Shown here: positions 51,047 through 59,695 of the stretch, in pieces
Numbering within the stretch: the stretch's first letter is position 1
How the letters are laid out: every line of letters starts with the position of its first letter
Source of the DNA: Tenacibaculum todarodis
Lineage (GTDB): Bacteria > Bacteroidota > Bacteroidia > Flavobacteriales > Flavobacteriaceae
Assembly: GCF_001889045.1 (NCBI RefSeq)
Contig: NZ_CP018155.1
Span: 2,110,001-2,174,000 of the forward strand
Direction: 5' to 3'
DNA length: 64,000 nt
The notes under the pieces: generated by a model
Databases searched by the model: none
What the model saw: only the letters and a program-made list of their open reading frames with translations
Told to the model about the DNA's origin: nothing
Position numbers and translations under genes: made by a program

Positions 51047-52960
51047 ATGGTTCGATTAATTGCAATATCCATCTTTATTTTCCTTGGAAATACTAAAATT
51101 AATGCGCAAGAAATTATAAACATTTCTGAATCTGAAGCAAAATCTGCCGAAAAAAGAGCTCTTTTTAGAGTAAATCCTAACACTTCTAATTACGACATTA
51201 CGTATCATAAATTAGAATTTACCGTAGATCCAGCGGTAGCAAGTATTTCTGGAAAAGTTACTACAACCTTTACAGCCAAAGAAAATTTAGCTACTGTTGT
51301 TTTTGATTTAGATGATAATATGGTTGTCTCAAGTGTTTCTCAAAACGGAAATTCACTTTCATTTTCTCAAAACACAAATGATGAATTGGTAATTACACTT
51401 CAAAACACATTAGATTCTAATATAGCTACAAGTGTTTCTATAGAATATAGTGGAAACCCTACAAGCAATGGTTTTGGATCTTTTGAAGTTAGTACACATA
51501 ATGGAACTCCAGTTCTTTGGACGCTTTCTGAACCTTATGGAGCATTAGGTTGGTGGCCTTGTAAACAAGATTTAAATGATAAAATTGATGAGATAGACGT
51601 ATATATTACCGCTCCCGAAACTTACACTTCTGTATCTAACGGATTAGAGCAAGGAACTACAACAAGTTCTGGAAATAAAACCACACATTTTAAACATCAA
51701 TACCCTATTCCAGCTTATTTAATTGCAATTGCCGTTACCAATTACAATACTTATTCTCATCAAGTTTCTCATAATGGAAATAATTTTCCAATAATTAATT
51801 ATGTGTATCCAGAAAGTCAAACATCTGCACAAACTAGCACTTTAATTACAGTTGATATTATGGAGAATTTTATTGATTTATTTGGTGATTATCCATTTAA
51901 AAATGAAAAATATGGACATGCTCAATTTGGCTGGGGAGGAGGAATGGAACACACAACAGTTTCTTTTATGGGAAGTTTTAATAGAGATTTAATTGCCCAT
52001 GAATTAGCCCATCAATGGTTTGGAAACAAAATTACTTGCGGAAGTTGGAAGGATATTTGGTTAAACGAAGGTTTTGCAACATATTTAACAGGTTTAAGTA
52101 TTGAAGATTTAGATGGAGAAACTTCTTTTAAAAGTTGGAGAAACTCTAAAATATCTTCTATAACAAGTTTAACCAACGGAGCTGTTTATTTATCTGACAA
52201 CGATACTCTAAGTGTAAATAGAATTTTTAATAGTAGATTATCTTACAATAAAGGTTCAATGGTGCTCCATATGTTGAGAAAAAAACTAGGAGACACAAAC
52301 TTTTTCGTAGGAATAAAAAACTATATAAATGACACAAATTTAATCTACAACTACGCAAAAACTCCAGATTTAATAACGCATTTAGAAAGTTCAAGTGGTT
52401 TAAATTTAGAAGAATTTTTTAATGATTGGATATATAATCAAGGATATCCAACTTATGCTTTAAACTGGCATCAACCTGCTTTAGATAAAGTTTCAATAAC
52501 ATTAAACCAAAGCCAAAGCCACAATTCTGTCTCCTTTTTTGAAGCCAATGTTCCTGTGCGATTATTTGGGTCAAATGGTGAAATCTTAGATCTTGTTTTA
52601 GACAATACTACCAATGGTGAAACTTTTTTAGAAAACGTTTCTTTTATAGTAAGTACTATCGAAATTGATCCTGACTTTCATTTAATTTCAAAAAACAACA
52701 CTGTTATATTAGGTTTAGATAATCAATTATATGTAGAAAATAATGTTTCTTTTTATCCAAATCCTACTTCTGGTATTCTAAATATTGAAGCAACAAAAGA
52801 TATCATTATTAAAAGTATAATAGTTAATGATGTTTTAGGAAAGCAAGTTTTTAAAACCTCAAGTGAACAAATAAATTTATCTTTTTTAAATTCTGGAATT
52901 TATATTGTTAAAGTCCTAACTAATGCTGGAATTCTTCATAAAAAAATTATTATTAAGTAA
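51047..52960 (+). CDS. Secreted M1 family aminopeptidase with T9SS sorting domain
   Basis: 637 residues. Signal peptide (to about residue 21, ending INAQ). N-terminal beta domain, then catalytic domain with WGGGMEHTTVSF (GxMEN-like, here MEH) and the zinc site HELAH (H318, E319, H322) plus Glu341 in NEGFATYL. The C-terminal ~75 residues (VSFYPNPTSGILNIEA ... KIIIK) are a type A T9SS sorting domain, so it is exported through the type IX system. M1 enzymes remove N-terminal residues from peptides; here probably for extracellular protein use. Confidence 0.94.
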   Translation: MVRLIAISIFIFLGNTKINAQEIINISESEAKSAEKRALFRVNPNTSNYDITYHKLEFTVDPAVASISGKVTTTFTAKENLATVVFDLDDNMVVSSVSQNGNSLSFSQNTNDELVITLQNTLDSNIATSVSIEYSGNPTSNGFGSFEVSTHNGTPVLWTLSEPYGALGWWPCKQDLNDKIDEIDVYITAPETYTSVSNGLEQGTTTSSGNKTTHFKHQYPIPAYLIAIAVTNYNTYSHQVSHNGNNFPIINYVYPESQTSAQTSTLITVDIMENFIDLFGDYPFKNEKYGHAQFGWGGGMEHTTVSFMGSFNRDLIAHELAHQWFGNKITCGSWKDIWLNEGFATYLTGLSIEDLDGETSFKSWRNSKISSITSLTNGAVYLSDNDTLSVNRIFNSRLSYNKGSMVLHMLRKKLGDTNFFVGIKNYINDTNLIYNYAKTPDLITHLESSSGLNLEEFFNDWIYNQGYPTYALNWHQPALDKVSITLNQSQSHNSVSFFEANVPVRLFGSNGEILDLVLDNTTNGETFLENVSFIVSTIEIDPDFHLISKNNTVILGLDNQLYVENNVSFYPNPTSGILNIEATKDIIIKSIIVNDVLGKQVFKTSSEQINLSFLNSGIYIVKVLTNAGILHKKIIIK

Positions 52961-53051
52961 CTTTTTCTTCAAATTTTAGAAGTATCAATAAAATCAATTT
53001 AAACATTGTCTTTGATAATGAAAGTTTGCTGTATTAATGCGACTTATATCG

Positions 53052-53059
53052 TATATTTG
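53052..53059 (+). promoter_or_regulatory. Putative -7 box of the suf locus
   Basis: TATATTTG, 31 bp before the sufA start. TTTG at 53025-53028 could be the -33 element, with a 23-bp spacer, slightly long. Confidence 0.5.
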
Positions 53060-53090
53060 CAATCAATTTAGATTTAATCTATTTAAAATT

Positions 53091-53420
53091 ATGATAAAAG
53101 TTTCAGACACAGCAAAAAAGAAAGTCATAGAGTTAATGACTGACGATGGTTTTGACGCATCAAAAGACTTTGTAAGAGTTGGTGTAAAAAGTGGCGGTTG
53201 TTCAGGTTTATCGTATGATTTAACGTTTGATAAAACACAACAAGAAAACGACAAACTTTTTGAGGAAAATGATGTAAAAATTGTTGTTGACAAAAAGAGC
53301 TTTTTATATTTAGTAGGAACAACCTTAGAATATTCTGGAGGTTTAAACGGAAAAGGTTTTGTATTTAACAACCCAAACGCAAATAGAACTTGTGGTTGTG
53401 GAGAAAGTTTTTCTTTGTAG
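53091..53420 (+). CDS. sufA: A-type Fe-S carrier (SufA/IscA family)
   Basis: 109 residues from the ATG at 53091 (MIKVSDTAKKK). An ATG 18 codons upstream (53037) lies before the promoter box and is rejected. Three conserved cysteines: C37 in SGGCSGL, C101 and C103 in TCGCGESF. It carries or inserts Fe-S clusters. First gene of the suf run; sufB follows after a foreign-looking small gene. Confidence 0.93.
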   Translation: MIKVSDTAKKKVIELMTDDGFDASKDFVRVGVKSGGCSGLSYDLTFDKTQQENDKLFEENDVKIVVDKKSFLYLVGTTLEYSGGLNGKGFVFNNPNANRTCGCGESFSL

Positions 53421-53438
53421 AAAAGTTCAAAATTTAAG

Positions 53439-53455
53439 GTTTAAAATTTAAAGTT
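53439..53455. repeat. Left terminal inverted repeat of the four-helix-bundle unit
   Basis: GTTTAAAATTTAAAGTT ends exactly at the base before the ATG at 53456. The reverse complement with one mismatch is at 53856-53872. The adjoining sequence repeats the same AT-rich motif. Confidence 0.75.
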
Positions 53456-53848
53456 ATGGCAACCGTTAAAATGTTTGAAGATTTAGAAATTTGGAAACTT
53501 TCTAGAATTCTTTGTAACGACATTAATCAAGTTGCAAATAATACTGAATTAAGAAAAGATTACAGATTGTATAATCAAATTGATGGTTCTTCGGGTTCTG
53601 TTATGGATAATATTGCTGAAGGATTTGAAAGAAACGGAAATAAAGAATTTATTCAGTTTTTATCAATAGCAAAGGCGTCTTGTGGAGAAACAAGATCTCA
53701 ATTATATAGAGTTTTTGATAGAAATTATATAAATGAAAAAGATTTTAATAAGCTAAAAGAACAATCATTAGTTTTAAGTAAAATGATTGGTGGATTTATA
53801 AATTATTTAAAGAAAAGTGAATTTAAAGGAAGTAAGTATAAAAGTTAA
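53456..53848 (+). CDS. Four-helix-bundle protein (23S rRNA intervening-sequence type)
   Basis: 130 residues. The family features are [11 protein letters not shown] at the N-terminus, [41 protein letters not shown], and a helical C-terminus. Homologues were first seen as ORFs inside 23S rRNA insertions and are scattered in Bacteroidota genomes; molecular role uncertain. It interrupts the suf operon between sufA and sufB and is bounded by 17-bp inverted repeats, as expected for an inserted unit. No transposase is present. Confidence 0.9.
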   Translation: MATVKMFEDLEIWKLSRILCNDINQVANNTELRKDYRLYNQIDGSSGSVMDNIAEGFERNGNKEFIQFLSIAKASCGETRSQLYRVFDRNYINEKDFNKLKEQSLVLSKMIGGFINYLKKSEFKGSKYKS

Positions 53849-53855
53849 TACGCAC

Positions 53856-53872
53856 AACTTTGAATTTTAAAC
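53856..53872. repeat. Right terminal inverted repeat of the four-helix-bundle unit
   Basis: AACTTTGAATTTTAAAC, matching the left repeat in inverse orientation at 16 of 17 bases. A second AACTTTGAATT follows just before sufB. Confidence 0.75.
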
Positions 53873-53887
53873 AATGAACTTTGAATT

Positions 53888-55333
53888 ATGAAGTATACAG
53901 AAGAAGATTTAGAACAAGAATTAAAAACCAAAGAATATGAGTATGGTTTTTATACAGATATAGAGAGTGAAACCTTTGCAAAAGGGCTAAATGAAGATGT
54001 AGTTCGTGCTATTTCTAAAAAGAAAAACGAACCACAATGGATGACCGATTGGCGTTTAGAAGCATTTAGAGTTTGGGAACAAATGGAAGAGCCAGAGTGG
54101 GCAAATGTAAATTATGAAAAACCAAAATTTCAAGACATTGCTTATTATTCTGCTCCAAAACAAAAGCCAAAGTTAAATTCTTTAGACGAAGTTGATCCAG
54201 ATTTATTAGAAACGTTTAAAAAATTAGGAATCTCTATTGATGAACAAAAGAAACTTGCCAATGTTGCGGTTGATATTGTTGTAGATTCAGTTTCTGTTGC
54301 AACAACTTTCAAGAAAACATTAGGTGAAAAAGGTATTATTTTCATGCCTATTTCTGAAGCAATACAAGAACACCCAGAATTGGTTAGAAAATATTTAGGA
54401 ACCGTTGTACCAACTACAGACAACTTTTATGCAGCATTAAATTCGGCAGTTTTTTCTGATGGATCTTTCTGTTACATTCCAAAAGGAGTAAGATGTCCGA
54501 TGGAATTATCTACTTATTTTAGAATTAATGAAGGAGGAACAGGTCAGTTTGAAAGAACACTTGTTGTTGCAGACGAAGGAAGTTACGTTTCTTATTTAGA
54601 AGGTTGTACTGCGCCGAGTAGAGATGAAAATCAATTACACGCAGCTGTTGTAGAATTAATTGCAATGGATGATGCAGAAATTAAATATTCTACCGTACAA
54701 AACTGGTATCCTGGTGATGCAGAAGGTAAAGGTGGAGTTTTCAACTTTGTAACTAAAAGGGGTTTATGTGAAACAAACGCAAAAATTTCTTGGACGCAAG
54801 TAGAAACAGGTTCGGCTGTTACTTGGAAATATCCTTCTTGTATCTTAAAAGGAAATAACTCGGTTGGCGAATTTTATTCGATTGCAGTAACTAATCATTT
54901 TCAGCAAGCCGATACAGGAACAAAAATGATTCATTTAGGAAAAAACACTAAATCGACCATTATTTCTAAAGGGATTTCGGCAGGAAAATCACAAAACTCA
55001 TACAGAGGTTTAGTTCAGATAAATTCAAGAGCAGAAAATGCACGTAATTTTTCGCAATGCGATTCTCTTTTAATGGGGAATGAATGTGGAGCACACACGT
55101 TTCCGTATATAGAAGCAAAAAACAAATCGGCACAAATAGAACACGAAGCAACTACAAGTAAAATTGGTGAAGACCAACTTTTCTATTGCAACCAACGTGG
55201 AATTGATACCGAAAAAGCAATCGCATTAATCGTAAACGGATTTAGTAAAGAGGTTTTAAATAAATTGCCAATGGAATTTGCTGTAGAAGCTCAAAAATTA
55301 TTGGAAATTAGTTTAGAAGGTTCTGTAGGGTAG
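53888..55333 (+). CDS. sufB: Fe-S cluster scaffold subunit SufB
   Basis: 481 residues, normal SufB length. Beta-helix scaffold of the SufBCD complex. Recognisable parts are [74 protein letters not shown] and the C-terminal [21 protein letters not shown] with conserved Glu and Cys. It assembles clusters with SufC and SufD; SufS would supply sulfur. Confidence 0.97.
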   Translation: MKYTEEDLEQELKTKEYEYGFYTDIESETFAKGLNEDVVRAISKKKNEPQWMTDWRLEAFRVWEQMEEPEWANVNYEKPKFQDIAYYSAPKQKPKLNSLDEVDPDLLETFKKLGISIDEQKKLANVAVDIVVDSVSVATTFKKTLGEKGIIFMPISEAIQEHPELVRKYLGTVVPTTDNFYAALNSAVFSDGSFCYIPKGVRCPMELSTYFRINEGGTGQFERTLVVADEGSYVSYLEGCTAPSRDENQLHAAVVELIAMDDAEIKYSTVQNWYPGDAEGKGGVFNFVTKRGLCETNAKISWTQVETGSAVTWKYPSCILKGNNSVGEFYSIAVTNHFQQADTGTKMIHLGKNTKSTIISKGISAGKSQNSYRGLVQINSRAENARNFSQCDSLLMGNECGAHTFPYIEAKNKSAQIEHEATTSKIGEDQLFYCNQRGIDTEKAIALIVNGFSKEVLNKLPMEFAVEAQKLLEISLEGSVG

Positions 55334-55341
55334 CTAAAATT

Positions 55342-55417
55342 GTCATTCCTGCGAAGGCAGAAATCTCATAATAGAAAGATAAATTAATAATAAGATTCCT
55401 GCTTTCGCAGGAATGAC
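55342..55417. repeat. Paired GTCATTCC palindromic repeat, copy 2 (inside suf operon)
   Basis: Arms 55342-55365 and 55394-55417 are reverse complements with two mismatches and a 28-bp spacer, the same arm and spacer lengths as copy 1. It overlaps the ATG at 55413 that opens the following frame. Confidence 0.93.
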
Positions 55418-55424
55418 AGAAAAT

Positions 55425-56249
55425 ATGAAAAAAATAATTTTCTTATTACTTGCAATTAGCATAGTAAGCTGTAAAAAAGCTGAGGAAACAAAGCAAGTTG
55501 ATGTAAAGTTACATCAATTAGTTGGTGGGTCTATTTTAGTAAAAAAGCTAGAAGTTTTTTCTCAAGACACAACCTATACAGGTCAACAAAAACAATTTAC
55601 AGATGCTTATTATGTAATTTCTCATCCAAAAGGAAACTTAATGTGGGATGCAGGTTTGCCAGAACAATTAGTAAAACCACAACCTTATGATGAACCAAGT
55701 GGAGTTTACAGAGTTCGGAGACCAGATTCTTTAGTTAATCAATTAAAAACTATTGGTTATAAAATTGAAGACTTTAAATACTTTGCAATGTCTCACTCAC
55801 ATTTTGATCATATTGGACACGCAAGTTATATGAAAGATGCAACTTGGATTGTACAAGAAAATGAATACAATGTAACAGTTGGGGATTCTGTAAAAGTGAA
55901 AAATCCATCATTAACTGCTTTAACAAACGTTAAAAAAATTAATGGAGATTATGACGTTTTTGGAGACGGAACGGTAGTAATAAAATATATGCCTGGTCAT
56001 ACAATTGGGCATCAAGTATTATATGTAGAAGTTGCTGGATTAGAAAAACCTGTTTTATTAACGGGAGATTTATATCATTTTGAAGAAAACAGAACAACAA
56101 AAGGAGTACCGTCTTTTAATTATAATGTTGCACAAACATTAGAAAGTATAGACAAGTTTGAAGCTTTTGCAAAAGAAAAAAATGCTGAAGTTATTATTCA
56201 ACATTCTCCAATAGCATTTGAAAAATTAGAAAAATTATTAAAAAAATAA
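55425..56249 (+). CDS. Metallo-beta-lactamase fold lipoprotein (lactonase-like)
   Basis: 274 residues from the ATG at 55425 (MKKIIFLLLAISIVSC, lipobox Cys16). The ATG at 55413 lies within the repeat arm. Zinc motif HSHFDHIGH (HxHxDH), then GHTIGHQVL and LTGDLYHF, and a late His (IIQHSP). It resembles AHL-lactonase-like hydrolases, but the substrate is not proven. It sits between sufB and sufC, where the operon normally has no such gene. Confidence 0.9.
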   Translation: MKKIIFLLLAISIVSCKKAEETKQVDVKLHQLVGGSILVKKLEVFSQDTTYTGQQKQFTDAYYVISHPKGNLMWDAGLPEQLVKPQPYDEPSGVYRVRRPDSLVNQLKTIGYKIEDFKYFAMSHSHFDHIGHASYMKDATWIVQENEYNVTVGDSVKVKNPSLTALTNVKKINGDYDVFGDGTVVIKYMPGHTIGHQVLYVEVAGLEKPVLLTGDLYHFEENRTTKGVPSFNYNVAQTLESIDKFEAFAKEKNAEVIIQHSPIAFEKLEKLLKK

Positions 56250-56288
56250 ACGCTTAAAGCAAAAGCTTAAGGCACATAGCAAATAATC

Positions 56289-57038
56289 ATGTTAAAAATC
56301 AACAATTTACACGCCTCAATAGAAGATAAATCAATCTTAAAAGGATTGAATATAGAGGTAAAAGCTGGTGAAGTTCACGCAATAATGGGACCAAATGGTG
56401 CTGGTAAAAGTACCTTAGCAAATATTATAGCAGGAAAAGAAGATTACGAAGTTACCAACGGAACTATCGAGTTAAATGGTGAAGATATTAGCGAATTAGC
56501 ACCAGAAGAAAGAGCGCATAACGGTGTATTTTTATCGTTTCAATATCCTGTAGAAATTCCTGGAGTTTCTGTAACAAACTTTATTAAAACAGCTATTAAC
56601 GAAACTCGTAAAGCTAAAGGTTTAGAAGACATGCCAGCAAAAGACATGTTAAAAATGATTCGTGAGAAATCTGAATTATTAGAAATAGACCGTAAATTCT
56701 TATCTCGTTCTTTAAACGAAGGTTTTTCTGGAGGTGAAAAGAAACGTAACGAAATTTTTCAAATGGCAATGTTAGAGCCAAAATTAGCTATTTTGGATGA
56801 AACTGATTCAGGTTTAGATATTGATGCTTTACGTATTGTTGCAAATGGTGTAAATAAATTAAAATCTAAAGACAATGCAGTAGTTGTAATTACACACTAT
56901 CAACGTTTATTAGATTATATCGTTCCAGATTTTGTACACGTTTTACACGATGGAAAAATAGTAAAAACTGGAGATGCTTCTTTGGCTTTAGAATTAGAAG
57001 CAAAAGGATACGATTGGATTAAGAAGGAATTGGTGTAA
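56289..57038 (+). CDS. sufC: Fe-S assembly ATPase SufC
   Basis: 249 residues, ABC-type ATPase. Walker A GPNGAGKST (about 36-44), signature LNEGFSGGEKKRNE, Walker B LAILDETDSGLD, and switch His in VVITHYQRL. Energises the SufBCD scaffold. A 148-bp repeat-like gap separates it from sufD. Confidence 0.97.
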   Translation: MLKINNLHASIEDKSILKGLNIEVKAGEVHAIMGPNGAGKSTLANIIAGKEDYEVTNGTIELNGEDISELAPEERAHNGVFLSFQYPVEIPGVSVTNFIKTAINETRKAKGLEDMPAKDMLKMIREKSELLEIDRKFLSRSLNEGFSGGEKKRNEIFQMAMLEPKLAILDETDSGLDIDALRIVANGVNKLKSKDNAVVVITHYQRLLDYIVPDFVHVLHDGKIVKTGDASLALELEAKGYDWIKKELV

Positions 57039-57047
57039 ATAAGTAAG

Positions 57048-57183
57048 CAGTTTGCAGTTGACAGTTTGCAGTGACTCACTCTAAACTGAAAACTCAAATT
57101 TTAAAATATTCTGTCTTTTTTGAAGTGTTTTTAACACATAAAGTTAAATACTGCTAACTGAAGACTGAGTACTGAAAACTGAA
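57048..57183. repeat. CAGTTTGCAG-type repeats between sufC and sufD
   Basis: CAGTTTGCAG occurs at 57048-57057 and 57062-57071 (14-bp period). The other end (57150-57183) carries inverse CTGAAAACTG-type repeats. The 148-bp gap holds no gene. It looks like a short, gene-less element or its remains. Confidence 0.6.
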
Positions 57184-57186
57184 AAA

Positions 57187-58500
57187 ATGGAATTAAAAGA
57201 TAAAATAGTATCGTCTTATGTAGCTTTTGAAAATGATGTAGACATCAATTCAGAAATACATAATATACGTACAAAGGCATTACAAAATTTTGAAGAATTA
57301 GGATTTCCTACTAAGAAATTAGAAGCATGGAAATACACTTCTTTAAATTCAGTTTTAAAGAACGATTATAGCATTTTTCCTAACAAGGAAAACACGATTG
57401 AATTTGCTGATGTAAAGAAATATTTTATACACGATATTGACACGTATAAAATTATTTTTATTGATGGAAAATATAGCTCTTTCCTTTCTGATGTAACGCA
57501 CGATGGGAAAGATATTTGCCTACTATCTTCTGCTTTATCAAAAGCAAAATACAGTCCTGTAATTGAAAACTACTTCAATAAAATTGCAAAACAAGACAAT
57601 TTAACATCGTTAAATACAGCATTTGCAAACGAAGGTGCTTACATCTATATTCCTAAAAATGTAGAGGTAGAAAAGCCGATTCAAATCATCAATTTTACAA
57701 CAGGTTCTGAAGCTGCAACTATGACTCAGCCAAGAAATTTAATTGTTGTTGAAGAAAACGCTCATGTTCAAATTATTGAAAGAAATCAAAGTTTAACAGA
57801 CAATGCAGTTTTATCAAATATTGTAACGGAAGTTTTTGCAGCTAAAAATTCTACGGTAGATATTTATAAAATTCAAAACGACAATATAAATGCTTCTTTA
57901 GTAGATAATACTTACATAGAGCAAAAAACAAATAGTGTAGTTTCTGTACATACTTTCTCTTTTGGAGGAAATATTACTCGTAATAATTTAAATTTCTATC
58001 AGCGTGGAGAACACATGGACTCTATCTTAAAAGGGATTACAATTATTGAAGGGAAACAACACGTAGATCACCACACTTTGGTACATCATATTGAACCAAA
58101 TTGCGAATCTCATCAAGATTATAAAGGAATTTTTGACGAGCGTTCTACAGGTGTTTTTAACGGTAAAGTAATTGTAAATAAAGAAGCTCAGAAAACAAAC
58201 GCTTATCAACAAAACAACAATGTGTTGATTAGTGATAAAGCTACAATTAACGCAAAACCGCAATTAGAAATTTTTGCTGATGATGTAAAATGTTCTCACG
58301 GTTGTACAATTGGTCAACTAGATGATGATGCTTTATTTTACATGCAACAACGTGGTATTCCGAAGAAAGAAGGAAAAGCATTGTTAATGTATGCTTTTGC
58401 AAATACTGTTTTAGAAAGTGTAAAAATACCAGAAGTTAAACAACGTATTAATAAGTTAATAGCAACAAAATTAGGTGTTGATATTGGCTTTGATTTATAA
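57187..58500 (+). CDS. sufD: Fe-S cluster assembly protein SufD
   Basis: 437 residues, beta-helix paralogue of SufB. Typical KLEAWKYTSL near the N-terminus, ANEGAYIYIPKNVEVEKPI, and C-terminal HGCTIGQLDDDALFYMQQRGI with FADDVKCSHG before it. Forms the SufBC2D complex. Last suf gene here; a terminator and a palindromic repeat follow where sufS is often found. Confidence 0.96.
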   Translation: MELKDKIVSSYVAFENDVDINSEIHNIRTKALQNFEELGFPTKKLEAWKYTSLNSVLKNDYSIFPNKENTIEFADVKKYFIHDIDTYKIIFIDGKYSSFLSDVTHDGKDICLLSSALSKAKYSPVIENYFNKIAKQDNLTSLNTAFANEGAYIYIPKNVEVEKPIQIINFTTGSEAATMTQPRNLIVVEENAHVQIIERNQSLTDNAVLSNIVTEVFAAKNSTVDIYKIQNDNINASLVDNTYIEQKTNSVVSVHTFSFGGNITRNNLNFYQRGEHMDSILKGITIIEGKQHVDHHTLVHHIEPNCESHQDYKGIFDERSTGVFNGKVIVNKEAQKTNAYQQNNNVLISDKATINAKPQLEIFADDVKCSHGCTIGQLDDDALFYMQQRGIPKKEGKALLMYAFANTVLESVKIPEVKQRINKLIATKLGVDIGFDL

Positions 58501-58524
58501 TATCTAAAACACTTTTAGTATATT

Positions 58525-58553
58525 AAAAAACCACGCAAATTGCGTGGTTTTTT
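58525..58553 (+). terminator. Terminator of the suf operon
   Basis: 13-bp stem with core CCACGCA (58531-58537)/TGCGTGG (58541-58547), 3-nt loop, T run. 25 bp after the sufD stop. Confidence 0.93.
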
Positions 58554-58560
58554 ACGTCTT

Positions 58561-58625
58561 GTCATTCCTGCGAAGGCAGGAATCTATTCTTACTTTATTT
58601 GGATTCCTGCCTTTGCAGGAATGAC
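58561..58625. repeat. Paired GTCATTCC palindromic repeat, copy 3
   Basis: Arms 58561-58584 and 58602-58625 are reverse complements with one mismatch, spacer 17 bp. It directly follows the suf terminator. Confidence 0.94.
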
Positions 58626-58650
58626 AGATAACCTAAAAACGCAAAATTTT

Positions 58651-59529
58651 CTATTCGGCAATTTTTTCTCCCATTTTAACAAAGGATTCAATTTTGTTTT
58701 TTGTGTTGGTAAGAATATCTTGGTCAATTTTAATTTTGTCTTTATCTACTAAAATTACAACTGTAGAACCTCCAAAAGCAAAATAGCCCATTTCATCTCC
58801 TTTATTTAAAGGTTTATTTGGCGTATAGGTTTCTATAATAGTTCCTACCATAGTTGCGCCAACTGGAGCCAATAAAACCTCACCTTTATCTTCTGTTTTT
58901 AATTCACAAAACTCACGTTTATTTTCACAAAAAACTTTGGTGAAATTACTTGCTAAAGCGTGTGGAGAAACAGAAAAATAACTACCTTTTATTGTTGTGG
59001 TTTCTGTTGGAATACCATCATACGGAAAATGAAAACGGTGATAATCATTAGGTGCTAATCTTAAAATTAACATGGAAGCATTTTTATATTTTTCAGCTAA
59101 GTTTTCACTACCTAAAAACTCAGAAAGTGTAAATTCTCTTCCTTTTACAAAGAAATTATGCACTTCAGAAATATCTTTAAAAGCTAACAACCTTCCATCT
59201 CCAGGAGACACAAAATTACTTTCAATTGGTCTAGCTGATGATTTTAATTTTCGGTAGAAAAAATCGTTAAATGTAGTAAACTCTTCTATTTTTTTAACCG
59301 ATTCGGTCATGTCAATTTTTAACTCTTCAACAAAACCTTTAATCTTTTCAACCGATGAAGGTTTGTCCATTCTTCTACCATAAAAAGCAGAAATAAACTT
59401 TCGTTTTGCTATTGGCAACAAGGTTAACTTTGCAAACGGATTGTTATAAAAAAACTTCAATAAGTTTTCTGCTGGCGGAGTTTCGGTTTGTAATTCGCCT
59501 GTTTTTCTGTTTATATATTTAATTGTCAT
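58651..59529 (-). CDS. psd: Phosphatidylserine decarboxylase
   Basis: 292 residues. Makes phosphatidylethanolamine. Self-cleavage motif AFGGSTVV with Ser255 giving the pyruvoyl group (GGST instead of LGST). SPGDGRLLAF and RLAPNDYHRFHFPYDG are family motifs with the catalytic His/Asp region. Membrane-associated enzyme, proenzyme cleaved to alpha and beta chains. Confidence 0.95.
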   Translation of the reverse strand: MTIKYINRKTGELQTETPPAENLLKFFYNNPFAKLTLLPIAKRKFISAFYGRRMDKPSSVEKIKGFVEELKIDMTESVKKIEEFTTFNDFFYRKLKSSARPIESNFVSPGDGRLLAFKDISEVHNFFVKGREFTLSEFLGSENLAEKYKNASMLILRLAPNDYHRFHFPYDGIPTETTTIKGSYFSVSPHALASNFTKVFCENKREFCELKTEDKGEVLLAPVGATMVGTIIETYTPNKPLNKGDEMGYFAFGGSTVVILVDKDKIKIDQDILTNTKNKIESFVKMGEKIAE

Positions 59530-59608
59530 TAAAGAATTTTATAAAGAATGGTTAAAGATACTACAAGAAAACTGATTTTTAGAAATGATATAAAAAATTA
59601 TACAGTAT

Positions 59609-59689
59609 GTCATTCCGAACGAAGTATGAGGAGGAATCTCTAAAATATTAGATTTCTCAATCGCCCAAAAAGGCTCATTTAGGAATGAC
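59609..59689. repeat. Divergent relative of the GTCATTCC repeat family
   Basis: Begins GTCATTCCGAACG and ends TAGGAATGAC with GGAATCTC and GATTTCTC in between, so only the outer 7-8 bp are inverse copies. It lies between psd and the helicase gene. Confidence 0.75.
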
Positions 59690-59695
59690 AAAACA

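Noticed and set aside
58540..58752. Plus-strand 70-residue frame beginning MRGFLRLVIPAKAGI
   Set aside because: It is a translation of the suf terminator and the palindromic repeat; VIPAKAGI-type peptides are a known artefact of such repeats, and the rest overlaps psd.
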